Positions 18,603-27,819 of a stretch of DNA of 64,000 bases are shown in pieces. This stretch comes from Nitrosomonas sp. Is79A3 (GTDB lineage: Bacteria; Pseudomonadota; Gammaproteobacteria; Burkholderiales; Nitrosomonadaceae). Both the position numbers and the translations under genes were made by a program. Where the stretch lies: the NCBI RefSeq assembly GCF_000219585.1, contig NC_015731.1, positions 2,480,001-2,544,000 of the forward strand. Reading direction: 5' to 3'. A model generated the notes under the pieces. That model did no database searches. It was given only the letters and a program-made list of their open reading frames with translations, and had not been told where the DNA came from. Within the stretch, counting starts at the first letter, position 1. Every line of letters begins with the position of its first letter.

Positions 18603-19967
18603 TCAGAAACGCCAATCCAGTTGCAAACCGCCGATATTGATTTGCTCGGAATATTGCCCAACGAGATAGCTAGCGGTTGAGCCTCTGTTATTAATCGAGG
18701 CATCGTTCATAAACAAGTGTGCGTAAGCAGCGTGGATGTTCACATTTTTTAACAATGCGTAAGTCAAACCAGCCGTTAACCAGTAACGGCTGCTATCAGG
18801 AATACGCGCTGATCGGTGCTGCGCATCTGGAACAGGCGTTTGGTCGTAGGCAAATCCAGTGCGGAATATCCACTTATTGGTGTCGGAAAAATAATTGACA
18901 CCAAAAGCATAGCGCCATGTGTCGTCCCATTTCAGGTTTTGCACATCGGGCTGTGCCGATGAAAAATTTGTTCTGAGTTCTTTGACAAGACTCCAGTGTG
19001 TCCATAAAGCATCTGCGGAAATAGCCCAGCGGGGGCTAAAGCGATGCGAAAAACCAAACAAAACATTGTCAGGTAATGTTATTGAGGTAAACGCATTGTT
19101 GTCGATACTCCCTCTTCCCGTCAATAACATAGCATTACTCGGCACAGATAAATTCGCATTCCCATGCACATCGTGCGCAATTCTTGAGCGATAACTGACA
19201 CCGAATCGAGTATCTTGATTCAACGCATAGAAGGCGCCGAAATTATAGCCAAATCCTACGCTGTCACCCTTGAGTGAAGCATGTCCGTCTGCGGTTTGCG
19301 GCAAGAGTCCTTGACTCGCACAACCCGGTAAATTATGTAGCGCCTGCAGGCAAGCTACTCCAAAATCAACGGCATTGGTCAGTCTGGATTGCAAGTATTG
19401 CACATTGAAACCAGCACCAACCGAAAATTTCTCGGTTACCTTGAAAGATAACGATGGATTAAAGTTGAAGGTAAAAATTTCCGAATCGATGGCTTGATAG
19501 CGCCCTTTCCAATCTGAATGGTAGCTATTGCTCGTGCCAAATGGCGTATTAAACCCAAAACCAAAAGCCACTCGTTTTGTCAGTTCCTGAACATAATACA
19601 CATTGGGAATAAAAACTAAATTGCCTGAATCCCCGCCATTGCCGCCTTTTAACGGTGCACCACCCAGCGCCGGACTCATATGTGACGCGCTATTTTGGAA
19701 AGTTGCGGAAGGTGCAATGACATACCCTGCCACCGAAACCAGCTTGCCGCGCACCTGACTCATGGCGCCCGGATTAAAAAATACCATACTGCCGTCGTCA
19801 ACATTGGTTGGTGCCCCGGAAAAGGCCTGTCCCAATTCCTTTACACTTTGTTCCATCACAGCAATCCCAGCGCCCAAAACCGGCATTGAAGCAGTAAACA
19901 GGAAGAAACCGATGTAATAAATAAAACCTCGAAGAAAAAAACACGCTGCTATACGTTGCGTATTAAT
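18603..19967 (-). CDS. FadL/OmpP1/TodX family outer membrane transporter, probable ATT start
   Basis: The protein is a FadL-type beta-barrel for hydrophobic substrates. The family hallmark MEQSVKELGQAFSG follows the signal-cleavage region and the chain ends in an aromatic residue (DWRF), typical of outer membrane proteins. The first ATG (19886) gives a 427-residue protein with no signal peptide. The frame is open back to a TAA at 19986-19988 and encodes a good signal peptide (basic NTQR, hydrophobic core FIYYIGFFLFTA, then SMPVLGAG), but has no ATG, GTG or TTG. An ATT at 19967-19965 lies 7 bases after GGGAG, so I take it as the start. A sequence error is the alternative. Confidence 0.75.
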   Translation of the reverse strand: MNTQRIAACFFLRGFIYYIGFFLFTASMPVLGAGIAVMEQSVKELGQAFSGAPTNVDDGSMVFFNPGAMSQVRGKLVSVAGYVIAPSATFQNSASHMSPALGGAPLKGGNGGDSGNLVFIPNVYYVQELTKRVAFGFGFNTPFGTSNSYHSDWKGRYQAIDSEIFTFNFNPSLSFKVTEKFSVGAGFNVQYLQSRLTNAVDFGVACLQALHNLPGCASQGLLPQTADGHASLKGDSVGFGYNFGAFYALNQDTRFGVSYRSRIAHDVHGNANLSVPSNAMLLTGRGSIDNNAFTSITLPDNVLFGFSHRFSPRWAISADALWTHWSLVKELRTNFSSAQPDVQNLKWDDTWRYAFGVNYFSDTNKWIFRTGFAYDQTPVPDAQHRSARIPDSSRYWLTAGLTYALLKNVNIHAAYAHLFMNDASINNRGSTASYLVGQYSEQINIGGLQLDWRF

Positions 19968-20284
19968 AGATTCACTCCCGTAATTTTATTAATCAATTGC
20001 GCTCACTGTTTATCTCAGTCAGCACAAGCGACAGCTTGCTTTACTTACAAAAAATTTTAAGTATAATTCGCTGATTGTCAATAAGAATTATCTGACACCC
20101 AAGAAATGAATATTTTCCAGCCTTGGCTCAAGCACAGCATTGTTACTGGAGCAAATTACACCCCCGCTTTCACGCTCCAACTCATTGAAAATGAATTATA
20201 TGCTTCTTTATGCTGGATAAACAATCTCCCGTTGATTGAAAAATTCTCTGGCAAGGAGCGTACAATTTACGCAATTTGTCCGCG

Positions 20285-22825
20285 ATGAAAAATGATTACA
20301 TGGAATCGAAATTCAATCAGAACACAATGGATTCCCGGTTTCAGCAATCCGATCACGCTGCCGAACTGCTTGCTGAACAGATAAAACTGCTTTACCAGCA
20401 AGCCCCTAAAGCACTTATTGTTTCACTGATCATTGCCGCAGCGCTTACTTTTGTTTTCTGGAATCTCGTTGCAAAAGTCTGGCTGGTGGGCTGGCTGGCG
20501 GCCATCTATCTGCTTACTTTCGCCCGATTTCTGCTGATTAAATCTTATTTCCGCAAAAATCCGGCCATTACAGAATCTCCCGTATGGGGTCGCCGGTTTT
20601 TAATCGGCACATTATTATCGGGAGTGCTCTGGGGCATCGCGGGAAGCATACTTTTTGTGAGCGGCAGCGCAATGCACCAGTTATTTCTTGCTTACCTGCT
20701 CGGCGGCATGGTTGCGGGTGCAATGGCCACATTGTCGTCGTACAAGTGGGCTTTTCCAGCCTTTTCAATACCCGTTGTCTTACCCTTTACCTATCAGGTC
20801 GTTACGCATGAAAGTGACATTCATCTGATCCTTGCGCTTACCTATCTGCTTTTCGTTTTCGCGATGGGAAGTATTTCGCATCGGCTACACCATACCGTCT
20901 CGGATTCACTTAAATTCCGCTTCGAAAATTTCGACCTGTTAAAGCGCCTGATCCAAGCCAAGAATCACCAGAATGCGATCAATCGTGTATTACAAACCCA
21001 AATCGCAGAAAAGGACCGTTCACAGAAAGCATTACAAACCGTTAAAGAGCAATTGGAACAACGGGTAATGGAACGCACTGAAGCACTCGCCTTAGCCAAT
21101 GACGTCCTGTATCAGGAAAAAGAACTTTTTCAAGTGACTCTAGCCAGTATCGGGGACGCGGTGATCACCACGGATTCCAGCGGAAAAATAACCTATCTGA
21201 ACCCGGTCGCGGAAATATTCACCGGCTGGCACAACCAGGAAGCAAATGGTGCACCGCTGCAACAAGTTTTTAACATTCTGGATACAGCTACCCGGAAGCC
21301 TGTTAAAAACCCGCTCGACGGCCACTCAAAAAAATCCGGAAATATCAAAGGCCATCGCGAATGCCTGCTGATTCGTAAAAACAAGCAAGAATGGATTATC
21401 GATTATTCCGTCGCACCGATTCAAAACGAGCAAGAGCATGTAATTGGAACCGTCTTAACCTTCCGGGATGTCACAGAGCAACGCAAGATCACGCAAAAAC
21501 TCGCTTACCAGGCAACGCACGATTCGCTGACCGGTCTGTTGAATCGCAAGGAATTTGAAGCCCGCCTCAGCAAGATTCTGGCATCGACGCGAAAAAATGA
21601 CACGCATGCGCTGCTGTATCTCGACCTGGATCAATTTAAAATTATCAATGATTCTTGCGGACATAGCGCCGGAGATGAATTGTTGCGCCAGGTGACAGTT
21701 TTGTTCCAATCCAAGCTGCGCACACGGGATACGCTGGCCCGTCTCGGCGGCGACGAATTCGGCATTATTCTGGAACATTGCCCGCAAAATGAAGCGTTAC
21801 AAGTTGCGCATACGCTGCGCGAACTGGTGCAGAACTTTCGCTATCACTATCAGAACAAAACTTTCACGATTGGCGTCAGCATTGGATTTTTCCCCATCAC
21901 CCACGCGAATGAAGGGCTTACCCATGCACTCAATGCAGCCGATAGCGCTTGTTATGAGGCGAAAGATCAGGGACGGAACCGGGTTCATGTGTATCAAGCG
22001 GCTGATAAGCAGCAAAAACCGGGTGAAACACAATGGCTGCCGCGTATTCAACAAGCCATCGCCGATCAGCGGCTATACTTGTATTTTCAACCGATCCGGT
22101 CGATTTCCGGCAAAAATGGCTTGGAGGAACATGGCGAGATCCTGTTGCGCCTGAAGGATGAACACGGCCAATTGATCATGCCAGGCGCGTTTCTTCCCGC
22201 CGCCGAACGGCATGACCAGATGCTGATGATCGATCGCTGGGTGATACAACAATTGTTCAAGTTGCTCAAGGCGCACGCACGCCAGCCATCCAATGCGGTT
22301 TACACCATCAACCTGTCCGCACAGGCGCTCGGCAACACGGATTTTCTCAATTTCACAGTGGACAGCATCAAAGCCAGCAAAATAAATCCTGCCAATATCT
22401 GTTTTGAAATCACCGAACATATTGCACTGGCGGATTTAAAGCATGTCATGCATTTTATATCAACCATCAAGGAACTGGGCTGCCGTATCTCCATCGACAA
22501 TTTCGGCAGCGGCGTATCATCGTTCGGCTATTTGAAAAACTTTCCGCTGGATTATCTGAAAATCGACGGACGGCTGATCAAGGATATGGCCACCGATCCG
22601 GTTGATCATGCGATGGTCGAATCGATCAACCGCATTGGACATGTCATGCGGCTAAAAACCATCGCCGGATGGGTCGAAAACGCCCAGACATTGCAACTCC
22701 TGGAAAATATGGGCATCGATTACGCTCAAGGATTCTGGCTTGCTGAACCGCAGCTATTTCATTCCGGTTCGGAAAAATCTTTCAATGCATCTCAGAAAAT
22801 AACACCGCCGACACATGACTATTGA
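20285..22825 (+). CDS. Membrane sensor diguanylate cyclase/phosphodiesterase (PAS-GGDEF-EAL)
   Basis: Five or six membrane segments (about residues 40-200) form an N-terminal sensor, then a coiled coil (about 220-275), a PAS domain (about 280-400), a GGDEF domain and an EAL domain. The cyclase site GGDEF at 488-492 is intact, and the inhibitory RxxD site (RTRD) stands five residues before it. The EAL domain is altered: EIL replaces EAL at 618, and the usual DDFG motif reads D738-N739 (IDNFGSG), losing one metal-binding Asp. NLSAQ, FEITE and YLKIDG are kept. It probably makes cyclic di-GMP, with phosphodiesterase activity in doubt. I start at ATG 20285; a TTG at 20276 is possible. Confidence 0.88.
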   Translation: MKNDYMESKFNQNTMDSRFQQSDHAAELLAEQIKLLYQQAPKALIVSLIIAAALTFVFWNLVAKVWLVGWLAAIYLLTFARFLLIKSYFRKNPAITESPVWGRRFLIGTLLSGVLWGIAGSILFVSGSAMHQLFLAYLLGGMVAGAMATLSSYKWAFPAFSIPVVLPFTYQVVTHESDIHLILALTYLLFVFAMGSISHRLHHTVSDSLKFRFENFDLLKRLIQAKNHQNAINRVLQTQIAEKDRSQKALQTVKEQLEQRVMERTEALALANDVLYQEKELFQVTLASIGDAVITTDSSGKITYLNPVAEIFTGWHNQEANGAPLQQVFNILDTATRKPVKNPLDGHSKKSGNIKGHRECLLIRKNKQEWIIDYSVAPIQNEQEHVIGTVLTFRDVTEQRKITQKLAYQATHDSLTGLLNRKEFEARLSKILASTRKNDTHALLYLDLDQFKIINDSCGHSAGDELLRQVTVLFQSKLRTRDTLARLGGDEFGIILEHCPQNEALQVAHTLRELVQNFRYHYQNKTFTIGVSIGFFPITHANEGLTHALNAADSACYEAKDQGRNRVHVYQAADKQQKPGETQWLPRIQQAIADQRLYLYFQPIRSISGKNGLEEHGEILLRLKDEHGQLIMPGAFLPAAERHDQMLMIDRWVIQQLFKLLKAHARQPSNAVYTINLSAQALGNTDFLNFTVDSIKASKINPANICFEITEHIALADLKHVMHFISTIKELGCRISIDNFGSGVSSFGYLKNFPLDYLKIDGRLIKDMATDPVDHAMVESINRIGHVMRLKTIAGWVENAQTLQLLENMGIDYAQGFWLAEPQLFHSGSEKSFNASQKITPPTHDY

Positions 22826-23011
22826 ACCTAATCGTTTGAACCCTGTGGCGCTCTATGTTTTGATAGCTGTGACTCCATTTTTGACCACACACTTCATCTA
22901 TTCCCTACTGAACAAAATTAAGCAAAATGCTTATTTACTTAGCAAGCTAACAAGTACAGTATGAAAAATGGATAAGTTATAAATTATCCTAAGTAGGTAA
23001 TATGCCCCAGC

Positions 23012-23095
23012 GGGGGGATCCCATACGCTGAGAAAGGAGGAGGCTCTTCGGCAGAGGACAGAAAGTGGTTATTTTGCTCAATTTCCGAAGAATCA
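23012..23095 (+). repeat. Leader-like repeat, copy A, upstream of the LamG gene
   Basis: A GC-richer segment begins GGGGGGATCCCATACGCTG and runs through GGCAGAGGACAGAAAGTGG. It shares about two thirds of its bases, in order, with a second copy at 24093-24175 just after the LamG gene. It ends about 14 bases before the LamG ribosome site, so it would be part of the mRNA leader. I do not recognise a known riboswitch. Confidence 0.5.
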
Positions 23096-23121
23096 ATGAT
23101 TCATAAATGGAGGAATTTGTC

Positions 23122-24069
23122 ATGTTTCATAAAATATTGCTTAATATTCTGCTGATGCTTACTGCAGCATCTTTAGCCGCACCATCCGCTGTGTTTGCCG
23201 TTCAGAATTGTGTTATGCCGCCCGATGGCATGGTTGGATGGTGGCCCGGAGATGGGAATGCAAATGATATAGTGGGTGGTGATAACGGGATTTTGCAGGG
23301 TGGAGCCGCTTTCGGAACAGGCATTGTTGGACAAGCGTTTCAACTTAATGGCAGTACCAATTATGTCGAAGTGCCTGACTCACAAAGTTTAGATGTCAGT
23401 ACTGCTATCACAATTCAGGCTTGGGTGTATATTAATGCCTTCCCAACTTACCCTTCCCCGCCAACGGGATTAAACATGCAAGTGTTTCAGAAAACTAGTA
23501 ACCAAACTCTCCAAGCATACTCGTTAGTCATCTTGGGTGATGGAGGCATCTACGCAGGTTACGAATCCCCCGATAACCCTTATGGTGCTGGCACTCTACA
23601 ACCAAGAAAATTTGGCTTGGAATTGACAGTTGATGGTCAATGGGCTATTGGTAGGTGGTCAAACACTGAGCTTCAAGAACATACTTGGTATCACTTAGTA
23701 ACCACTTACGATGGAAGCGTAGTTAAAGTGTACTTAAATGGACAATTGGATGCTTCCTCTCCCTTAACAGGCGAGATCGAAATTAATGATAAACCTGCCG
23801 CGATAGGTGCTTTTGGGTTTACTAATGGAGGGCCAACTTTTGATTACTTTAACGGCACTATTGATGAGGTTCAGATTTTCAATCGTGCGTTGAGCGCTTC
23901 GGAAATTGCGGCTGCCTACAATGCAGGCAGCGCGGGTAACTGCAAAGTTTCAACTCCGCTGGTCGCGGCCGACTGCAAGAAGGGCGGTTGGCAGGCACTA
24001 ACACGCGCTGATTCTTCACCCTTCAAGAATCAGGGTGATTGTATCCAGTACGTCAACACTGGTAAGTAG
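23122..24069 (+). CDS. Secreted LamG/concanavalin-like domain protein
   Basis: The start at 23122 is chosen because GGAGGAA (23109-23115) sits 6 bases before it. A signal peptide (MFHKILLNILLMLTAASLA, cleaved after VFA) directs export. The body is one LamG/jelly-roll fold: MVGWWPGDGNANDIVGGDNG, an YVEVPDSQSLDV strand, ITIQAWVYI, and the closing IDEVQIFNRALSASEIAAAYNAG, all standard for LamG domains. The tail (about 280-315) is the small Cys-containing module CKKGGWQ..FKNQGDCIQYVNTGK found at the end of many secreted proteins. It likely binds carbohydrate or protein at the cell surface. No sorting tag is seen. It is transcribed alone. Confidence 0.85.
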   Translation: MFHKILLNILLMLTAASLAAPSAVFAVQNCVMPPDGMVGWWPGDGNANDIVGGDNGILQGGAAFGTGIVGQAFQLNGSTNYVEVPDSQSLDVSTAITIQAWVYINAFPTYPSPPTGLNMQVFQKTSNQTLQAYSLVILGDGGIYAGYESPDNPYGAGTLQPRKFGLELTVDGQWAIGRWSNTELQEHTWYHLVTTYDGSVVKVYLNGQLDASSPLTGEIEINDKPAAIGAFGFTNGGPTFDYFNGTIDEVQIFNRALSASEIAAAYNAGSAGNCKVSTPLVAADCKKGGWQALTRADSSPFKNQGDCIQYVNTGK

Positions 24070-24418
24070 CGAACAGAATGGGGGATACCGCGAGGGGATC
24101 TCATCTACTGTAAAAAGAAGCTTGCGGAGGGGGGCAGAGAGTGGCTATTTTTGCCCAAGCCCTCGAAAAGGTAAATTCAAAAACAACCACAGCTTAACGC
24201 CCATCAAATGATCGGGCTGGGTACGATGAGCACGATCATAGTGCCATCGCACTCATCGGGAAAATGGTGATTCCCTCACCCTTACTGGCAGTTCGTAGTA
24301 CGGTAGCCCAACCTTTAGCGTATATGAAACTGATTATGTTGGGCTCCGTTACTACACAGACTATATTTAGGCGGTTTGCAAGTTAAAACACAAGGCAAGC
24401 CAATTGACTGTTCGGAAA
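24070..24418. other. Intergenic region with leader-like repeat copy B and a hairpin
   Basis: 24093-24175 repeats the segment found before the LamG gene (GAGGGGATCTCATCTACTG, then GGGGGCAGAGAGTGGC) but no LamG gene follows it. Further on, AGCCCAAC (24305-24312) and GTTGGGCT (24338-24345) can pair. The region may be the scar of a second, lost LamG unit. No gene is seen. Confidence 0.45.
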
Positions 24419-25588
24419 TTATCTATACTTCGCCTGCCTAATTCTCTCCAATACCCGCAAAACCGTACAACGCGGTACGCCAATATTAAGCCGCATAAAC
24501 CCACTGCCTTCCGCACCAAACAAAATACCTGGACTCATACCGACTCCCGCTTCATGGATGAAAAAATGTTTGAGCTGCGCATCCGTCCTATTCCATGCCC
24601 GGCAATCCAGCCATAACAAATACGTGCCTTCGGCTTTGATGACTTTGATTTCCGGCAAGTGTTCGGCCAAAAAGGTTTCCACGCAATCGCGCGTATCGCG
24701 CAGATAAATCAATAATGCTTCCAGCCAGGCTTCGCCTTCGCGGTAGGCGGCTTCAAAGGCGGCGATGCTGAACGGGTTGGATGCGCTGATATGCATGGTG
24801 TTAAACACTTGTGTGACGGCGTTACGGATGGATTGATCGGGAATAATCAGCGCAGACAGATTCAATCCGGGAATGTTGAAGGTTTTGCTCGGCGCGACCG
24901 CGGTGATGATTTTTGCAGCATGTTCCGGGAACGCGGCCAGGGTATGGTGTTGATTGCCAGGATAGATCAAGTCGGCATGAATTTCATCGGAAAAAACAAT
25001 CACGTCATGTTTTGCGGCAATATCCAATAAACGTTCCAGTTCAGCGGGTTGCCAGACTCGGCCGACCGGGTTATGCGGCGAGCAAAGCAATAGCAGTTTC
25101 GCATCCTTTGCGCATTGTTCCAGATGGTCAAAATCGATGGTGTAGCGGCCATTTTCCAGATGCAGCGGATTTTGGATCAGTTTTCTGCCGGTTTGGGTGA
25201 CGGCAGAGAAAAACGGGAAATACACCGGGGGTTGAATGATGACGGATTCACCGGGTTGCGTAAACGCCATCACCGCCGCATTAATAGAGGGAACCACGCC
25301 GGGACACAGAATAATCCAATCGCGTTGTATGGCCCAGCCGTGGCGCCGCTGCATCCAGCCAATCAGGGCATCGTATAAACTGTCCGGGAAAAGCGTGTAG
25401 CCATAAATCGGGTGAGCGGCACGTTCTGTCAGTGCCCGGGTGACTGCGGGTGGCGCGGCAAAATCCATGTCGGCCACCCACACCGGAATGACGTCGCTTT
25501 TGCCAAACATGTTTTGCCGCCCGTCATACTTGACGCTGTGAGTGCCTTCGCGGTTGATTTCTTGGTCAAAATCAAAACCACTGCTCAA
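24419..25588 (-). CDS. ovoB: PLP-dependent C-S lyase (MalY/PatB family), probable OvoB
   Basis: The 389-residue protein is a fold-type I PLP enzyme of the cystathionine beta-lyase MalY/PatB group: VIPVWVADMDFAAPPAV near the start, LLLCSPHNPVGRVW, VFSDEIHADLIY, and the PLP lysine in APSKTFNIPGLN. Its ATG overlaps the ovoA stop by 4 bases (ATGA at 25588-25585), so the two are translationally coupled. In ovothiol synthesis OvoA makes a 5-histidylcysteine sulfoxide that a PLP lyase cleaves to 5-thiohistidine; the coupling makes that role the natural one. On sequence alone it could be a general cysteine-conjugate lyase. Confidence 0.85.
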   Translation of the reverse strand: MSSGFDFDQEINREGTHSVKYDGRQNMFGKSDVIPVWVADMDFAAPPAVTRALTERAAHPIYGYTLFPDSLYDALIGWMQRRHGWAIQRDWIILCPGVVPSINAAVMAFTQPGESVIIQPPVYFPFFSAVTQTGRKLIQNPLHLENGRYTIDFDHLEQCAKDAKLLLLCSPHNPVGRVWQPAELERLLDIAAKHDVIVFSDEIHADLIYPGNQHHTLAAFPEHAAKIITAVAPSKTFNIPGLNLSALIIPDQSIRNAVTQVFNTMHISASNPFSIAAFEAAYREGEAWLEALLIYLRDTRDCVETFLAEHLPEIKVIKAEGTYLLWLDCRAWNRTDAQLKHFFIHEAGVGMSPGILFGAEGSGFMRLNIGVPRCTVLRVLERIRQAKYR

Positions 25589-27699
25589 GCAATCTTCTCC
25601 CAGATCGTAACTTCTGACAGCGTATGCTGGAATTTACGCTTGGTTTCGCGAATGACAAAAGGCACGGCTTGCGGGCCTTGAATCAAGCGGAAATGGCTAC
25701 CCAGAATTTCTTTCAGGCCATCCAACGTGGTGAAATTTTCTCCATCGCGCTTGAATCCGCCGACCCAGGCTTCTTTTTTTGTGTGCTCGGCCAACCAGGT
25801 GTAAGGCGATGTGATCATCAGCAAACCGCCGCTATTGATGCGCGTGTGAATGCTGTTGAGCAATTTGGCCGGATCGTACAGACGATCAATCAAGTTAGCG
25901 GCGAGTATCAGGTCGTAACCGGTAAAAATAGGCTTCAGGTTGCACGCATCGCCCTGGAAAAACTCGACTTTATGTTTGATTGCGTCCAGTCCCAGGCTGG
26001 TCAGTGTGCGTTCCTTGTAGGATACCAGTTCGCCCTCGTCGGTCAGCGTGTAGCGCAGTATGCCTTGTTGTACCAGTTGCACGCCTTGACCGATGAAGCG
26101 CGCGGAGAAATCTATGCCGGTAACGTGATCGAAAGCATGCGCCAATTCAAACGTAGAGCGACCGGATGCGCAACCCAAATCCAGCGCCGTGCGTTTAGGC
26201 CGGTTACCCATCGCAGCGATGGCAATTTCGGCCAAGGCTTTGGGGAAATTCGGCACATCAAAATAGATATCGCCATAATGAAATTCAGCGTATTCCGACA
26301 GCAGTTTGTCGGTTTCATAGTTGGAACTTTGCAAAATCGCCGGCGTGTCGGTGACGACATAACGAAATCCCGCGTGCTGAAAGAAATGCCGGCGAAATGC
26401 ATAACGTGCGCTACGCAGTGTTTCATTGCCGCAAGCAACCCAGGAACCGCCCTTAATGAGATTGTGCTGATTGTCAAAAGTGGGCGTGGTGAAGTCGTCA
26501 TATAGCGTATGCACATCAAAACCGGCAAAGGGATAAGTAGGCGTTTCAGTCCACTGCCAAACGTTGCCGACGATATCGAAAAATTCGCCCTGCGGAAATT
26601 CGGTCACCGGGCAGCTGGATGCGTAATAATCCAAATGCAGATTCCCCACAGCCGGTGCGTTGAACGGTACCTCGGATAACTGGGCGACATCGTACAACCG
26701 GTACCATTCGTCTTCCGTCGGCAACCGCACAGGTTGCCCGGTGGTTGCAGCTTTCCAGTTACAAAACGCTTTCGCCTCATGGTAATTGACTTCGACCGGC
26801 CAATCCCACGGCATCGGCATTTCTTCGGTCATCACCCGCAAATACCAGGCACCGTCTTTTTTTACCCAGAAAGTGGGATGTTCAGCCAGCGTAAACTTTT
26901 TCCATGAACGGCCTTCTTCCTGCCAGAAACTCTCCGTGTGGTAACCATTGGCTGTTACAAAAGGTAAAAATTCCTGATTACTGACCAGATATTTGCTCGC
27001 CTGGAACGCGGAGATATCCGCGTTGTGCAAGCCATACTCGTTATCCCAGCCATAATGCGAGTGATCGGATTTGCTTTTTCCGATAGTAACAGTGCCGACT
27101 GCAACGGGAATCAGTTCATTGGTTGGCGCGGTTCCAGATTTTCGGCAAGGTTGCCAATCCGGATGCGGTTGCACAAATTCAAGTTTATGTTGGCGTATCA
27201 ATACGGAAGAGGTTTCCAGATGGATACGTTCATGTTCGATGCCCATTAGAATCGGCCACCAAGGACTGTCCCAGGTGATCGGTAAAGTCAGCGGCATCGT
27301 AGTAATCAATTTATCGACCACGGCTCGCATGGTTTTGCGATAGGCACGCACTTCTTCCACGGCAGGCCAATCATAATGCGCACTATCCAGATCGTCCCAG
27401 CTCATTTCATCGACACCGACAGCAAAAATCGATTCCAGTCTGGGATTGATGCGTTCGGTAATGAGCCCGGCGAGAATCAGCTTGTTGACAAAAAATGTGG
27501 CCGTGTGTCCCAGATAAAAAATCAAAGGATGACGGAGTGAAATGGGTTTTTTATAGTAGGCTTCATCATTGCGCAGTGTTTCAAAAAGCTGCTCATAACA
27601 ATCCAGAGTCGAATGAAAATAAGTACGAATCTCTTCACGTTTTAAGTTGACATTATCGCCGTCAAGTAGTGGTGTTCTCTGAAATAATGGTTGTGACAT
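25585..27699 (-). CDS. ovoA: 5-histidylcysteine sulfoxide synthase / mercaptohistidine methyltransferase
   Basis: OvoA joins cysteine sulfur to histidine C5 with O2 and non-haem iron, and its C-terminal domain N-methylates the thiohistidine, giving ovothiol. The start at 27699 (MSQPLFQRTP) matches where the family usually begins; the frame is open to 27789. In 704 residues come a DinB-like domain with RHPLIFYLGH and the iron motif EHERIHLE (HxxxHxE), a formylglycine-enzyme-like domain (about 205-440, with RLPTEDEWYRLYD and GNVWQWTETP), and a methyltransferase (about 490-704, ALDLGCASGRST). Length and order are those of OvoA; the EgtB of ergothioneine synthesis lacks this methyltransferase arrangement. 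Confidence 0.92.
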   Translation of the reverse strand: MSQPLFQRTPLLDGDNVNLKREEIRTYFHSTLDCYEQLFETLRNDEAYYKKPISLRHPLIFYLGHTATFFVNKLILAGLITERINPRLESIFAVGVDEMSWDDLDSAHYDWPAVEEVRAYRKTMRAVVDKLITTMPLTLPITWDSPWWPILMGIEHERIHLETSSVLIRQHKLEFVQPHPDWQPCRKSGTAPTNELIPVAVGTVTIGKSKSDHSHYGWDNEYGLHNADISAFQASKYLVSNQEFLPFVTANGYHTESFWQEEGRSWKKFTLAEHPTFWVKKDGAWYLRVMTEEMPMPWDWPVEVNYHEAKAFCNWKAATTGQPVRLPTEDEWYRLYDVAQLSEVPFNAPAVGNLHLDYYASSCPVTEFPQGEFFDIVGNVWQWTETPTYPFAGFDVHTLYDDFTTPTFDNQHNLIKGGSWVACGNETLRSARYAFRRHFFQHAGFRYVVTDTPAILQSSNYETDKLLSEYAEFHYGDIYFDVPNFPKALAEIAIAAMGNRPKRTALDLGCASGRSTFELAHAFDHVTGIDFSARFIGQGVQLVQQGILRYTLTDEGELVSYKERTLTSLGLDAIKHKVEFFQGDACNLKPIFTGYDLILAANLIDRLYDPAKLLNSIHTRINSGGLLMITSPYTWLAEHTKKEAWVGGFKRDGENFTTLDGLKEILGSHFRLIQGPQAVPFVIRETKRKFQHTLSEVTIWEKIA

Positions 27700-27819
27700 A
27701 TCGTAATTTTTAACGGATTGTTCGGTTCTTTGGCCGGTATTATAGCGCTTCAAACTTTTTAGATCATACCCAATCGGGATAAAAGTCATTTATCCTTGAT
27801 AGATCATGCTTAAAATGAA

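Noticed and set aside
23012-23095. Cyclic di-GMP (GEMM) riboswitch upstream of the LamG gene, tempting because of the adjacent GGDEF gene
   Set aside because: The conserved GEMM core sequence elements are not present in the segment.
25624-26505. 293-residue open frame on the plus strand
   Set aside because: It lies fully inside ovoA on the other strand, and the ovoA reading has clear motifs; this is a codon-bias shadow.
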